The notes under the pieces were generated by a model. That model made no database searches and was not told the DNA's origin. It saw only the letters and a list, made by a program, of their open reading frames with translations. DNA of 64,000 nt, from contig CAJQUW010005333.1 in the NCBI GenBank assembly GCA_907163375.1, positions 1-64,000 of the forward strand, in the 5' to 3' direction. A program made the translations under genes and the position numbers. Below, in pieces: positions 24,076-37,249 of this stretch (its first letter is position 1; each line of letters opens with the position of its first letter). Source of the stretch: Prostheceraeus crozeri (Eukaryota; Platyhelminthes; Polycladida; Euryleptidae).

Positions 24076-27000
24076 CAATCCTTATATATTTTCAAGTTAT
24101 TGGTTGGGAAGGGTCAAGATAAATATTGATGTTAACATAATGATGAATAGTATAAACATATTCATTCTGATAAAGAATTTTTTAGCTGCATTTGAAATTT
24201 GTTGACGCTGATTGTTGATTATGAATTTTCAAATAAATTTGGACTATACAGTTGCCAAAGAAATAGCTGGTACTGAATTCTGTCAGATTGCACGTCAGAG
24301 ACATGCATCAAGCAACGAGAATGAATGAAGTCAAGACATTCACAAAATCCTTATATAGGCTAAGTAATTTATTTCTTTTAGGCAATAAACGAACTAAAAA
24401 GAGATCAGACAGTATAGTAATAACATTTTGTGTTTAAATATGTGTTTTGGTCGACAAAGACATATAGTGCACAGAATTTCACCGAAAAGTTAAATCAGGA
24501 AAACTCGAGAGATTATTTGACAGAAGTTACAGGTGGACGTCCCGGTAGCTACAGGGTTATTACAATCATTTCTCTCAATGATTCAATTGATTTGCGGAAT
24601 TTACGGTAAATTCTGTTCGTGCAAATGTGTTGGAAGGAATGCAAATGATCATAGAATGCATTTAAACATCAAATTTAATTAGATTCCTGTCCACTACAGA
24701 TCAAGTTAAATTTGTTGTTTTGTCACTGTCTATTGACTAATACAAACATGAAATTGATGAATGATTCATTGTATTTGTGAATACTTCCCGCTGGTTTAAC
24801 AAGTCAACTAACATTGAACAGGAACCTCGAAAAGATCGGTGTCTTGTAACACCGCTGATAAATATAAGTTAAGTTCACGTGAGGTGATAGTTGATGTAGT
24901 ATACGGGATCCATTCATTCAATGGGCAGGGAGCAAGTTGTCCAGCGCGAACTAATTACATCAATTAGTGAACTATGAAAATGTCAGCTGCTGAAAAATAA
25001 TATAAGGTTGCAGATAGATTTTAACAATGGTTAGTTTATTAAGTATTGCGGAAAAATATTGATAAAATTTGAAAGATGGATACACGATTTTATGGTTTAA
25101 CCTCGCACCGTTGGGTTAAGTCGAAAATGTGCTTTTTTTGAAGCAATTTGTATTCGCAAATGCGCTTTACAGCAGTTTACGGTTTGCGCATTTCCAATAT
25201 GCTGTTGAAATACTTGTGATTCTGTCCCACTGGTTTGTCAAATAAAAAGCCTTTTTACAAAAGTACATCTGCAAATTTGCAAATACAATTTATGTTATTT
25301 GGTGAATTCGCCTGAATTAATTTGTTATTGTAATGAAATATGTCAATTGACTTCATGTTTGAGTATAGGTGTATGTGCTATGATCATGAGTGTACGTGCA
25401 TCAGTATACATGATTAAGCATAACACATTACTTATTAGTATTGGTCAATCAAACATTTGTCAGAAAATAATCCTGCTATTCTGAAACTGTGTGTAGGATT
25501 TTGTTTTTGCTGGTATTGATTTTATGCCAAGTCATTTTTCATTTGTTTACCATGAAATAGGAAAAAGATTTCGTAATTTAATGGATAAGTCAGAATTAAA
25601 TGAATGCCAATATTATTTGTTGAGTTGTACTCCAAAAGTAAACATGAATTAAAGATATATATATTTCTCGATGATTACATGAATATATCATAACAGCATA
25701 ATTCAAAAACTGGTAGTTTGATAACTTTCTACGGTTTTTTTGTCACCACCACAGAGATAAATTGCTTTGTGTGCGTGTTTGGGTCTAGAGATGGCATTTT
25801 TTAATACTGATGGTCATGCCAAGAACTAGTCCCGAGGGACAAGAAAATCCATTTTCCATTGAACTTTATGTAAATTCAAGTCTGAATTCTGACGAACTAG
25901 ATTGTCAACACCTCATTGAACGTACGCAGTCAGTAAATTTAGATCGTGAAGAGTCGAACGATGTGAATTATATTTCCATTTGACGAATTTATCACGGAGA
26001 AACATTGATTTAAGGATATATAGTGTTCACTTGGCAGACCTTCAGTCTTCAATGTGACAACGACAGGTCGTGTGTTCCTTAATAGATCTTAATTAAGAAG
26101 AATAAAATGTGCGAGACGCCCACAGTAAATTCATGCCTTAAGATGGTGAACGGTAAATTATTTTATCATAAGGATTCTACATTTAAAGAAAATGATGACA
26201 GGAACGAATTTTTGCAGAGCACACTGACAAGGTGTCGGTACCTAGCTATTATCAACCATCTCAATGTCACCATCATTAAGGTACCGTTGGCATGACAACA
26301 CGTGTCCATAACGTAATATTGTTGTCGGATTTCTATGTGGAGAATCCACGAAGTTTTGATTTGTCAATGCTTTAGAAATCGTCGTTGTCGCGACAACATC
26401 TCACATGTGATTATAAGGTCATTGGTGAATACCTACCATGTGTCAAATTTCAAGCTTCTCAGTAGAACCAATTCTCTGTAGATTGCAATTCTTATTGAAA
26501 ATGGAAACCATCTTGGTATGTGGTTTTTAACATCCTTCTACTAGGAGGATATTTTCAAATACAAATTGAATCCAAGAAGGAGCTGCAATCGGGTTTAATT
26601 CATTTTATGAATGTACATGTGCGATATTACTTGCTAACATTCCACGGCCGAATTTTTAAGTGACTTTTCCTTGAGATTTAGGCTGTAATAGTCACTGAAA
26701 TTTCGCAACAGTATCCGGGTAAGCATTCAGATAACTTTAATAAAAAAATGAAAATTGTTAAAAGCGATATTGCCGCGACAACTTATTAATTACTCAATAT
26801 TAGCTTTTGATGCCCGCGTTTTGTGCTTCAAGAATCACGGTTTATCGAAAAGGAAGAATTATGACATCTTTTGCTTGAAATCGGCCAAAAATCATCACGG
26901 CAAATTATGACTGCTGAAACGAGTTACCGATGAACTGATCGACCGCTGCCTTCACTTTTAGTTTATTTCATATGTCATTACTCATTGGTAGACTTTACAT

Positions 27001-28869
27001 ACATGAATGTCGGTGGTTCGTCTATATTTCGAGATTTTGCCATGTCGTAGCCACCAATAAAGTTGCATTTGAAAAGTACTTGGAATCTCCGCTTAGAACG
27101 GTTTAAAATATCAGCCCATATTCACAAATAACAGCTATTATTGATGATCAACAAATCCTATTGCCTATTATTTGATGCTTTGAGGGTGCCCTCCTATCCC
27201 TGCCGGTTTGGAAATATCTGTTTCGATTACAAATTGTCGGCAATCGCACAGAAGGAGGACCAGGGTCAAAAAATTGTCAGGTGCTTTCTTCAATGAACGA
27301 TGAAAAAGAAAAAAATGAACGCGTAATGAAATTAGATAAGCAATAGATCAAATATGGATTTTTGAGCGATGATACATCGTTGATTTTTTATTTATCCATT
27401 GAGGCATCGAAATGGAGAATTCTACTTTATCAAAAAATAATTACTGAGCCAGTTTTATCAAAAATTGCATACTGATATCCTTTCTCCTTTTTTAAATCAT
27501 GATTCTTGTGAACCCAACACGAGCATTTCATGTGAAAAGTGAGAATTATAACGTAAAGAATGAGCACCAGCCATACGATATAAAAATGCGTCAATTCAGT
27601 AGACTATGCGGTATAAGCAGTAAAAACATTTACAAAGGTTCTTAACGATTTATGAGAACGATATACCGATTTCCACTCATTTCTACGAGCAGCATGTATC
27701 AAAATAATGCTGAGAAGATACTCTTTCTCATCGCACTTAATTCATTATGATGCTATATTTGCTATTCATCTTGACCACGTTCTCACCTGCTCAAAATTCA
27801 GAAACATTTAGACCTGGAAGAAAATCGCAGTTTACAATTTTGTCCTCATATTCTGACATTTGACCATCTCCTCAACCTATAATTTTCTGTCATGTTGACA
27901 AGCAATGGATTGAATGATGAAAAATTCATTGGAACAAGAACAATTACTAAAAATCTAAGCAAAACATCTTTCCAATATATTTTTCTTTCAAGTCATCCTT
28001 AAATTGCCGAATATTTAATGTTGAGGATTTCTTAATTTCTACCATGGAATCATTTTCTCGTATGACAATCTGATTTTCTACTTCAAAGTCAGCCGGTTAC
28101 TTATTAACAAATCTTGTGGATTGTATTTCGAGAATGATCCTTGTGTTTGCGTTTCATAATAAATGCATGAAGATACTGCTCGCAATCATTCGTTTTGGCA
28201 ACCGATAATTGAAGTGTATTCATGTCCTCAACATATTTATTTAGTTAGGACTGTTTCTCAAAATTTTCGTATTTATCGTGACTGAGTTTACTTAGACAAA
28301 GAATATGAAGAAGCGATTTAGGTGCAAATCATGAGCAATTTGAGTTAAAAATTCTTTATGACTCATCAAAAGTCTAACATTATCGAGTCTAACATAATAA
28401 CATTTTGGAATTGGTGCAACCAATTTTGACATGATGTTACTGCGTAAAGCGCAGCATTTATGACTGACAAGGATTTTTGAAGTTTGAAGATATTTTGAAA
28501 TGATTTAATGTAAATAACTGAGCATTTCCATAAGACACTTGTTATCCACTTATTCATTTTCTGAAATTGGTCTGCTCAGCAAATCCATCTAAAAATATGT
28601 AGATTCAATATTGCTCCAATTCCTCATTATGTTTTTACTCTTGTATTGCTCTCTCCAATGTTTCATTATCGTATTCGCATTAGCAATATTCTTTTGCGTG
28701 ATGAATGGTAATATGAATTTAATTTCTTTGACTTTTCCGACATTTTCAGGTCGATGTTGCATGCATGTCACATACATTACTAATCGCCCGAGCTGAATGT
28801 ATTAGTCACCTTATATTAAATTACTATGCATGCTCAAAGTTAACTTACATCATCTCTTATTTTACAGAA
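24076..28869. other. AT-rich DNA, nothing recognised
   Basis: About 4.8 kb without a supported feature. A loose inverted similarity at 27180-27270 was considered and not accepted. Confidence 0.45.
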
Positions 28870-29240
28870 TTTAAAAAACCGTGTGTCTTTGTAGCCACTG
28901 CTGCGCTGCATCAGATGTACTCGCACGAGAAGTGTAGACGACCTCGCACCCTCTTCATTGGCCACGCTGACAGCACGAAAGGATTGCCAGTGAATCTGCT
29001 GTGTGACGAAGTCGAATGACATGCTGATATGCTGTCTCGCTACAATATGAATGCTGGTAGCATTCTGTCAATAATAATTATAGGACAAGAAGCTGTCGAT
29101 ATCACTTGGAGATGACTACTGCCTTCACCCGCATTCCTTTGTACCGTCAGCGTGGCCTAGTGAAGAAGGTGCGAGCTCGTCTCCACCGCAGACTTCGGTT
29201 CGATTCCTGGGTCAGGCGAGTGCGGTCAGGGAATCAATGG
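28870..29240 (+). mobile_element. GC-rich block ending in a tRNA-like SINE head
   Basis: The block is clearly GC-richer than its flanks. At 29148-29220 it has an A-box-like GTGGCCTAGTGAAGAAGGTG and a B-box GGTTCGATTCC followed by CTGGGTCAGGCG, as in tRNA-derived SINEs. Upstream, a frame ending at 29019 (FVATAALHQMYSHEKC and onward) looks coding-like but matches nothing I know. It could be a SINE body, a retroelement fragment or a lone host exon. The SINE head is the better-supported part. Confidence 0.45.
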
Positions 29241-30312
29241 TGTTGATGACTTTTATTGACTTACTCGTTGACATTTTCTTTAGATGTTCAATATAATGCG
29301 ACACACCTTTGTTGTCAATCTTTGTAATCCTTTATCCCATTTTGCATTTATTTTCTACCACATGCATTAAAGAGGATTTCATATTTCTAGATCTTTTAGC
29401 AGCATATTTTATTGGCTGGGAAGCGATTATGTTTTATACCCTACCAATTATGATAAAGGAGAATTTCTCATTTTGCTGTAGAATTGGGGATCATGATTTA
29501 CCTGATTTTCTTTGGAATCAAATCGATTCATTTTGTCACTGCACTCATAACACAGATATAGTGTTATAATTGTTACAAGTGTTATAAAGTGTTGATTGGC
29601 TCCCGATCACCCTGTAGCTCTTATGAAAGCATGCCAATTTACAAGCTCTGTCATCCGACATCACATCTTCATCTACATGTACAATGGGAACTTCCTACGA
29701 AATAAGCTCACAAAACAGAACCCATAGATCTTCTTGACAAGCTTCTTGGCCTAGTCCCTTTGAAAGGAGAAATTCTCATTAACCTCGCAGTGTCAAAGTC
29801 ACTTTTCTAATTTCATCGAAGAGACACTTAACTCCCTTGTTGAAAATTGCTTGTCTATACGCTTTTGCATCAAGCTGTCTCTCCGCGGGAGGGTCATTTT
29901 CTCTTGCTTAATTCATTTAAATTGAAGAAATATCACGGCGGATGAATCATCAACTCTTCCAATTGATCAATCTTAGAGACAACGAGATTAGGTTCCTGTT
30001 ATTTGACGTGAAAATTCTACATTTCCAGGCGACCAATGTATAAGCCAAAAAAGAATATTTCTAATGAGCAAGCGCCTCGGTGAAATATGTAAATCACTAT
30101 TCAACGACCAACGCAGCTCCATCGATTACACATGCCTTTATTTGTTTCACTTTGTGCAAGTCTGGACAAAAAACTGATTGCTTTTTATAAACTGATCCAC
30201 CTGATATTAGGACAGGCGACCTGACTTGAAAGTGAGCCGTGACAAGCTTGACCTGGAAAATGATTTCCATTTATATAAAGAAATTTCTCCACATATCCGG
30301 CCTGAGTGTAGT
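29241..30312. other. AT-rich DNA, nothing recognised
   Basis: The 86-codon ORF at 29309-29569 has no recognisable domain. Confidence 0.4.
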
Positions 30313-30745
30313 GAAAATTATCAAGAAATTTCCGAAACATTTCCAATTTCTTAGATACAAATTTATCATTAACAGCGCGTCGTTTCGGCTTACGGCGTAC
30401 TCATGCGTGATTCAACTGTCAAGCTAAGAAAATCGCTACTCGCGTTCCGATAAATTAGTAAAATCAGCATGCCATAGATATTCATCAAGGTCAAGCAAAC
30501 GGCTAAAAGTGAATAGAATCAGTCTGTAAATATTGCTGTTATTATCTTTTTTAGCCGTTTGCATGACCTTGATGAATATCTATGGCATGTTGATTTTACT
30601 CGTTTATCTGAACACTGGTGGCGATTTTCTTAGCTTGACAGTTGAATCACGCATGAGTAAGGCGCAAACCGAAACGTCGCGCTGTTAAAAATAAATTTGC
30701 ATCCGAGAAATTAGAAATTTTTCGGAAATTTCTTTGGTAATTTTC
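30313..30745. mobile_element. Long foldback element, ~195-bp arms
   Basis: Arms at 30313-30508 and 30546-30745 are reverse complements with modest divergence around a 37-bp loop. Shared strings include GCATGCCATAGATATTCATC, TTCTTAGCTTGACAGTTGAA and CACGCATGAGTA. Each arm carries a CCGAAACG(A/T)CGCGCTGTT motif pointing outward, similar to motifs at 6091 and 39069. No ORF is present. It is a MITE or inverted pair of short retroelement sequences; ends and target duplication are unresolved. Confidence 0.8.
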
Positions 30746-31620
30746 AATTTCCATTTACTTGTGAAGATGTGGAAGTCAATGAATTTGCGCATGATTATTG
30801 TCAGATATCTCGATACAAGTCACATGCTATGAAGGCTAAAGTGAATCCTCTCATCCTAGCTAGGTTTTACACATGTTCACGAATCATGCGAATTAGAAGG
30901 AGCCGTCTTCGCGATCTAGAAATAATGAGCCAAAATAATGCAACAATATATGCGCAAACTATCGAAGTCGAATAGCTTTCGCGTGTAAGAATATGTTCAA
31001 AAAGGCAGTACTCTCAAAATTATAGGTATCGGAAGGTAACTAGATTCAAGAAGATAAATCGATAGTACTAATTAATCTCGTTTGACTCTTTCATCTCCTA
31101 CTTTCACCAACGTTGAATATACATGTACCTATCGTTCGACTATCAACCACCTAAACGTTTATATTGCAGATCACTATTAGCTTATGATGACCTAATTCAA
31201 ATTCGTCAGGTTTGCAGAGAAAAAAGTCCGACATGAATGTATGTGCATTTTATTCGCAATGCGGCATGTCTCATATATGAAGGCGAGCTGGGATATCTAT
31301 GGGCTCATTATATTTTTCTGAAACGGCCTGGCTTTGCTTGAAAATGTGTGACAGAATTCAAATGTAACATTTTGGACATTTCAGAACGCAGGAAAATGCT
31401 TAAATTACAATTATTGCGTCAATTTTATTCGGACACACGAGATATCATGCTACTAACAAAATCCATCGGAGTCAACAGATCATTACCTCACACCAAACCT
31501 ACTCGGAGACTTTGACAGCTCATGTACTCTTCTACTTAGTGAATCGTTGAATTCTTGCAATCAAGTCACCTTTCCTTTAACCTACTTCATTTAAAAAACT
31601 TGCGATTCCAATGACGCCAC
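30746..31620. other. AT-rich DNA, nothing recognised
   Basis: No supported feature was seen. Confidence 0.45.
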
Positions 31621-31850
31621 AGATTCCAATTCACTATTCCTTTTACTGAACTCTTCCTATTTCACTGTTATATTTCAATTGTATCTCGCATCTTCTTACA
31701 ATACATCGAATTTGAGCGAATTGTATTTAAGCGGAAAAGACTTTTTGGCTCTAGTATTAAACAAACAATAAATGAAAAAAATATGACATTATTCTCTCAG
31801 ACCTCTCAGTAATAGGTCATTATTTTTCCTATCCTTTCCAATGACGCCAC
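31621..31850. repeat. Dispersed repeat family 3, copy 1
   Basis: Collinear with 34058-34270. Shared strings include TTCCAATTC, CTATTCCTTTTACT, GAATTGTATTTAAGCGGAAA and TCTTCCTATTTCA. It has no ORF. Confidence 0.75.
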
Positions 31851-33621
31851 AGATGAATTTCCTACGTAATGTGACTTCGCCTACCGCATTTTCTACGCAT
31901 GCCTTTCTGTATGACCGCTTCTTTGAATATCATTGGAGGCAAAACACCTGTATTTACATTCATTATCAATTAACGTTAATTTATTCATTTACTATGAGTT
32001 GTCAAGTTGATAAAGATTGCAGTATGTTGTGCTTGTCGTACATTTTATCTACGGCATTACTTGAGTACCAAAACATTTGCCGACTCTATTTTTGTTTTAC
32101 TTTGTCAATAAAGCATTAGGAGCGGAACTGCACCTTCAGATTATTTACTTCAGACTGGCTGCTTCTTGGTTGTTAACTACATGTAAAAGGGGCTGATTCG
32201 TCCCTTTATACATTGTAGAAAATATGAGGTAGAAGATAACAAGCAATTCGCATGTACTCTCTCAGCTGGTGATCTTCATTTTCTCTTTTGAGTAGAATTA
32301 CTGCTTCAGTGATTTATTGTGATACTATTATGGTAAGGAGTCATCGTCAGACGAGCGAACACTTTTAAAAATCATCAAAGAATAACTGTTATGTTCTAGA
32401 GAGATTTGTGGTCTATAATATTTTTTCATCAATTCACTTTGCAATATTCAAATAGTCTCTGCTTTGACCGAAGCACTTTTTATATTTTTGACCATGAACT
32501 TCCTGTACTAACGCAAGCTGGCTTTCGCATCATAATGAGTGCTCAGAACTCATATATTCATTATCAGACCTCACGCAATATTCTAATAAGTCATGCCGAA
32601 TCACCTGTGAAATTTCAGTTGCTGTAAAGAACCTTCTTAAAATTTGGAGATTAATATAGCATATGAAATGATTTTTTAACATTATCCTGTTTGATATGCC
32701 GCCTGCTCTCTAGCATTTTGCCGACATTTTGATCTGGACTGCTTCCGAATGTCCTTGGGCTACCGCACAACAAAATAACGTAAAACTCAAATAAATGAAG
32801 GGATAACAAAATCACCAGCTTGAAACTGTTTGAATTATTCATGAATTCGGCTGTTGTTTAAATCACCGATTTTTTTAAAGCTTTCCGAGTTTCACTACTG
32901 AATATTGTCATCACAATTTGTAAAGTAATATAAGTATTAAAGTATACATGTACATCCAACTATTACATCATATTTGTTAATTATTATAAGTACTTACTCT
33001 TCCGTGAGGAAATGCCATAAATCTGCAGTAGATTCTTTATATCCAAAAAAATAGGAAACGTGAATACTGTGTATCTATGAAACTGAACAGTGCATAGCTG
33101 TGGCATTATCCCGCTGATTTCGGGAGATAAATATTGAGAATTCACAAGTATCAAAAGCTATGTATTCTCCAAGCTGAAGGTGAGGTGGGATAATTTGTAA
33201 TATTCTTGTTTCATAGTCCTCGCTGAATTTCATTGACTAAACTTGGTGTTTCGTAGTTCGAGTCGCATACAACTTAGTCGTATGCAGTTTTGCTCAACTA
33301 CAGATCTGTAAAGGGCATCATTCTGAAATGCTGTCTGAAAAAATGGCATCGTATTGATATTTTCCTTTGATTGTATTATTTCGAAACCAAGTTGCAGTAA
33401 GCTGTAAAATTCAATATTCAAATTATAGGTATAAAAATGCAGGACTAATTTAGACATTTGTATCTCAATATTGCGGAAAAGTTACAATATTTTCTGAAAA
33501 ATGTTCAGCTCTTTTCATCCTGTTTTTTATTTACTGAAGTTTACATGTGCCAACCATCTTTTACAACTGTGTAGAAAAATTTTCTTATTCTATTGTGTGA
33601 GATTGCGAAACCAGTGAGATC
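31851..33621. other. AT-rich DNA, nothing recognised
   Basis: ORFs of 63-92 codons here have no recognisable domains. Confidence 0.45.
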
Positions 33622-34046
33622 ATTTTAAAATAAAAGCGACAAGTGTTGGTCGATCGATTTCATGTCATTATTGGACATATCTTCAGGACAAAGTTACAAT
33701 AAAGATAGAACCATTAAATATATCAATTGAGAACTTGTCAAAGCTAAAAGCAGCTAAAACTGATTGCAGCTAAAACTGTGGCTTTCAATGTCAAATGTTA
33801 AAACAATAAAATTGGACGCAATTTTACTGCAGTTTTAGTTGCAATTGTAAATGCAAATCAGTCCCTATTATATTGCATGGATTCAATTTCTTTGGTTTTA
33901 GACGCAATTGGCAAGAGTTCTTTTAGCTTTGACAAGTTCTCAATTGATGTATTTAATGGTTTTATCTTTATTGTAACTTTGTCCTGAAGATATGTCCAAT
34001 AATTACAGGAAATCGATCGACCAGCTTGTCGTTTTTATTTTAAAAT
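33622..34046. mobile_element. Long foldback element, ~127-bp arms
   Basis: Arms at 33622-33750 and 33920-34046 are near-identical reverse complements, with ends ATTTTAAAATAAAA(A/G)CGACAAG. Shared internal strings include GTCGATCGATTTC, GGACATATCTTCAGGACAAA and AATTGAGAACTTGTCAAAGC. The 169-bp middle contains repeated and inverted GCAGCTAAAACTG units. It has no ORF and no resolved target duplication. Confidence 0.85.
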
Positions 34047-34057
34047 TGTTCTATAGT

Positions 34058-34270
34058 ATTCCAATTCTCTTTACATTTCTATTCCTTTTACTTTACCAAT
34101 ATTCTCTTCCTATTTCATTGTAATATTCTACTTGCATCTAGTTTCTTCTTATAAAACACGGAATTGTATTTAAGCGGAAAAGACTTCTCAGCTCTTGTAT
34201 TGAAAAATAAATGAATGAAAGAAATTATACCTCTCTGTAGGTCATCATTCTTCCTATCCTCTTTCATAGG
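34058..34270. repeat. Dispersed repeat family 3, copy 2
   Basis: Second copy of the sequence at 31621-31850, starting directly after the foldback element at 33622-34046. Confidence 0.75.
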
Positions 34271-35110
34271 CCACCTCCATAATGTGTATCTGAAAATAAG
34301 GAATCTATGTCTCAACTGTTTCTGGACAGTTTTCTTAAATGGAAGTCAACACCGATCAAATGAGGCGTTGCAGTTCCCTCAGGAGAGTCTGTCGAGGATA
34401 AATCACTCTAACGCACTCCAACACTTAGGAAACCAAATTCCAAATCACTGAGGAAAGTGTCTTCTCAAGACTCCAAAGATTCATGAAGTGATGACGAAAG
34501 TGTGTTAATTCTAACTCTTGAATTTGAAAGTGAGATGGAATGGAATGACAATTCAGAAGATGGATTGCTGTTGCTTTGAAAAGGAGCATCAGGGAAGTAT
34601 CTGAATTAACAAATTACCCCCTCAGAAGCGATTATGAAGAACAAAGTGATGACAGAAAATATTCCATAGAAATGGGTGACTTCTACAAGGAAGTATTGAC
34701 CGCATACAATGCACAACAATGCTAGAAAAATGTGTGCTCTCTAACTTGGGAAACTCTAACTAAAGATTTGATACCTGTGACAAAAATATATTCATTTCGA
34801 CATGAATATGTCTTCGCATCAACTAATCCAATCAATTGCCTGGAGGGCAGAGCCGAAAGACTGAGCAAGTTTCAGAGGTTCACTCAAAGCTTCGAAAGAT
34901 TTGTAGGGGATACTAAGTCATCACATCGGAAGGGACAAAGTTGATAGTTTCTTTTAGAAAATATTCCGAATCTGTAGAAACATAGTGCACTACCATCACT
35001 GTATTTTGTATAAATTGTATTTGACATGCAATTTATGATCACGGGGTCAAGTTTCGAGATCGGGGAGCTAGATTTGACAAATGCATGCATTTATCATGGC
35101 CCTGTGGTTA
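34271..35110. other. Possible decayed coding sequence, unassigned
   Basis: Short plus-strand open stretches with ordinary, partly acidic residue composition (SEMEWNDNSEDG; SIEMGDFYKEVL; SKFQRFTQSFERF) are separated by stops. They could be a decayed transposon ORF or chance. No domain was recognised. Confidence 0.2.
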
Positions 35111-35176
35111 TAGTCCGGCAGCTGGAGTGAGTTTCTGCAGGAAACGAGGCCGAAAATGAGGCTTTGATGTGCATGT
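35111..35176 (+). mobile_element. Foldback MITE family 4, solitary left arm
   Basis: TAGTCCGGCAGC, then GTTTCTGCAGGAAACGAGG and CCGAAAATGAG, match the left arm of the complete copy at 60579-60932. They are the reverse complement of the end of the arm at 39262-39449. Confidence 0.75.
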
Positions 35177-36815
35177 ACACCCTAACGCCTAATTGAATAG
35201 GATGGGGTGATAAGTTGTGATTTCATTTCTTTTTTATCACACTTATTACATTGATTATTTTGCCACACTGATGTGGTATTTCTGCGTTTACCAATACCAC
35301 ATGTCATTTCAGATCATGTCACAAATAATTTATCACATTGATGTAGAACATCCTGTCTTTCTACATCAATGATCTATCACTCAAGCGAAAGATAGTCGTC
35401 GTTACTATCTTTCCTTGTGCGCTTAATTATTAGAAGTATAGAGTTTCAAATTTATTTATAGAGCTAGAAAATAATTTGCCGTGTTATTGAAAACAGAATT
35501 ATTTGTAAATGAACTCCCTTATGTCAGCAGGATATTTACATCACTTTCCCCAACGGCTGTTTTTGAAAGTGTAAAGCCGCATAAACTTTCCGATGAACTC
35601 AATTTAAAAAAGCCTACAGACGTTGCATAATTGAAACGCTTCATGTCATACGATATTTCATGAACAAGCGTATTATATTTCAAGACTTAGAGAGTCTATT
35701 TTCCACCATTTATGTGTTGCATGTGCATTATAAGTGACATTAAAATATCAGGTGCATCGATTGAGCAAACACGTTTCTTAAATAACAAATGATGCATGAA
35801 TAAAGGTTTCTATGTGGCAGCAGATCGTTGCGGGAAATAATTGTGCCATACCTACAGTCAAGCTACATATATTTTTAACTTTATTCAAGAACCCTAGGGG
35901 TGAGATTTCAACCAATCATTTTTGATTCTCATTTCGGCGTTTGTAATAATGCAAGATTTGCAGGGTCTATACATCTTGCAACAGGCATTTACGAGTGTAT
36001 TTAAAAAATCGAGAATTGACCGGAGTCGACATATGATTGATCACCGAGTGAACACTCAACCTTTACCACTAGGATGGTGCGGGTAGAACTACAAATACCT
36101 GCAAGAATATGAATTTTGCGATAATTGTGGAAACTGAATGAAATTAACTCATCATATGCGTACAAAACTGAACATAGGCTTAGAGTAATAAATCGTCACG
36201 AAATACTGCACCGTGTAATTGATAGATATTGATTACCTGGCTCAATAAAACACTACGTACTTGAGTGAATTTAAATAAACACAAAGGTGAAGAACGTCCA
36301 ATTGTTACCCTACACAACGACGTCGACTATGATCCGAAAAAAAGGCGTCAAAAAATTTTAAGCCTTTATCAAGTAGAAGCAAAAATACTGGAATGATCAT
36401 ATCTAACATATGTTCATTGAGCGACGGTCAATCCTGCCAATTATTTCAGTCAATACAGGGATTTTTTATCGGAACAGTAAAATAAATACAGCACCTTGAT
36501 AATTGTAGGTCTAAAATTTCTGTTATGGCTCTGGTGCGTGGATCGTTAGTCTGTTTTTCTTTGATGATGGAACTTTATGTTATGAACTTTCCTCAATCAC
36601 ACGGGTGCAAGTCAATGTAATCAACATCTGATATATCTTCTCGCGTTTATCGGAAGCTTCTGTCATGAACGATTCAATTAGATCGCTGACATAGCGCCTA
36701 CATCAAGCTTTTATCGTGAAGATCGAGTGATAGGTTCGGACGATTTCTCACAAGGTTTTTTATAGGACTGCATAATATCATAAAATGGCATCAGCGATGA
36801 TAAGTTTGTGACTGT
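35177..36815. other. AT-rich DNA, nothing recognised
   Basis: No supported feature was seen. Confidence 0.45.
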
Positions 36816-37103
36816 CATAGAAATTAAATTGTTTATCTGAAGTTGACAAGAATGGAGATTGACTCAACGACGCGGCGCATCCGGGGAACTAAGTTGGGGC
36901 ATGAATAACCAATTAAAAGCTTATATAAAATGCTAAATATGCTTATACAAAAGCTTAATATTTGACTGATTCTAAACCAATGATGCAGACGTTGACAAGT
37001 GTATCCAAGAGAAAATCTGTGCGATTTTTGTGCCACTATTGTATACAGTATTGCATGAAGCCCAAATTCCATTGTGCAGGTTTTATTGTTGCCAATTTCT
37101 ATG
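36816..37103 (-). mobile_element. MITE family 2, copy 2
   Basis: A 288-bp reverse-oriented relative of 7988-8243. Read on the minus strand it starts CATAGAAATTGGCAACAATA and ends AATTTCTATG. It keeps TCATTGGTTTAGAATCAGTC and CCCAACTTAGTTCCCCGG. The interior differs by a short AT-rich insertion with repeated AAGCTT. The flanking 8 bp do not match, so the original duplication has decayed or the ends have shifted. The 97-codon minus-strand ORF inside is incidental. Confidence 0.8.
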
Positions 37104-37249
37104 GTAAATCTTGAACGAATGGTCATTTCCTATGAAGTGCATGTGCTACTGAATGTGGTTGAATGTGGATAAAGTTGATCAAAATATTTGTGTTTGCCGA
37201 CTTTAAGAGGTTCGCCAAATCTAAATGTGTTCAGCTTTATAGACAGGGG

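Noticed and set aside
27180..27270. Possible inverted ends TTTGAGGGTGCCCTCC and GGACCAGGGTCAAA around a short unit
   Set aside because: Only patchy complementarity, no target duplication, no second copy.
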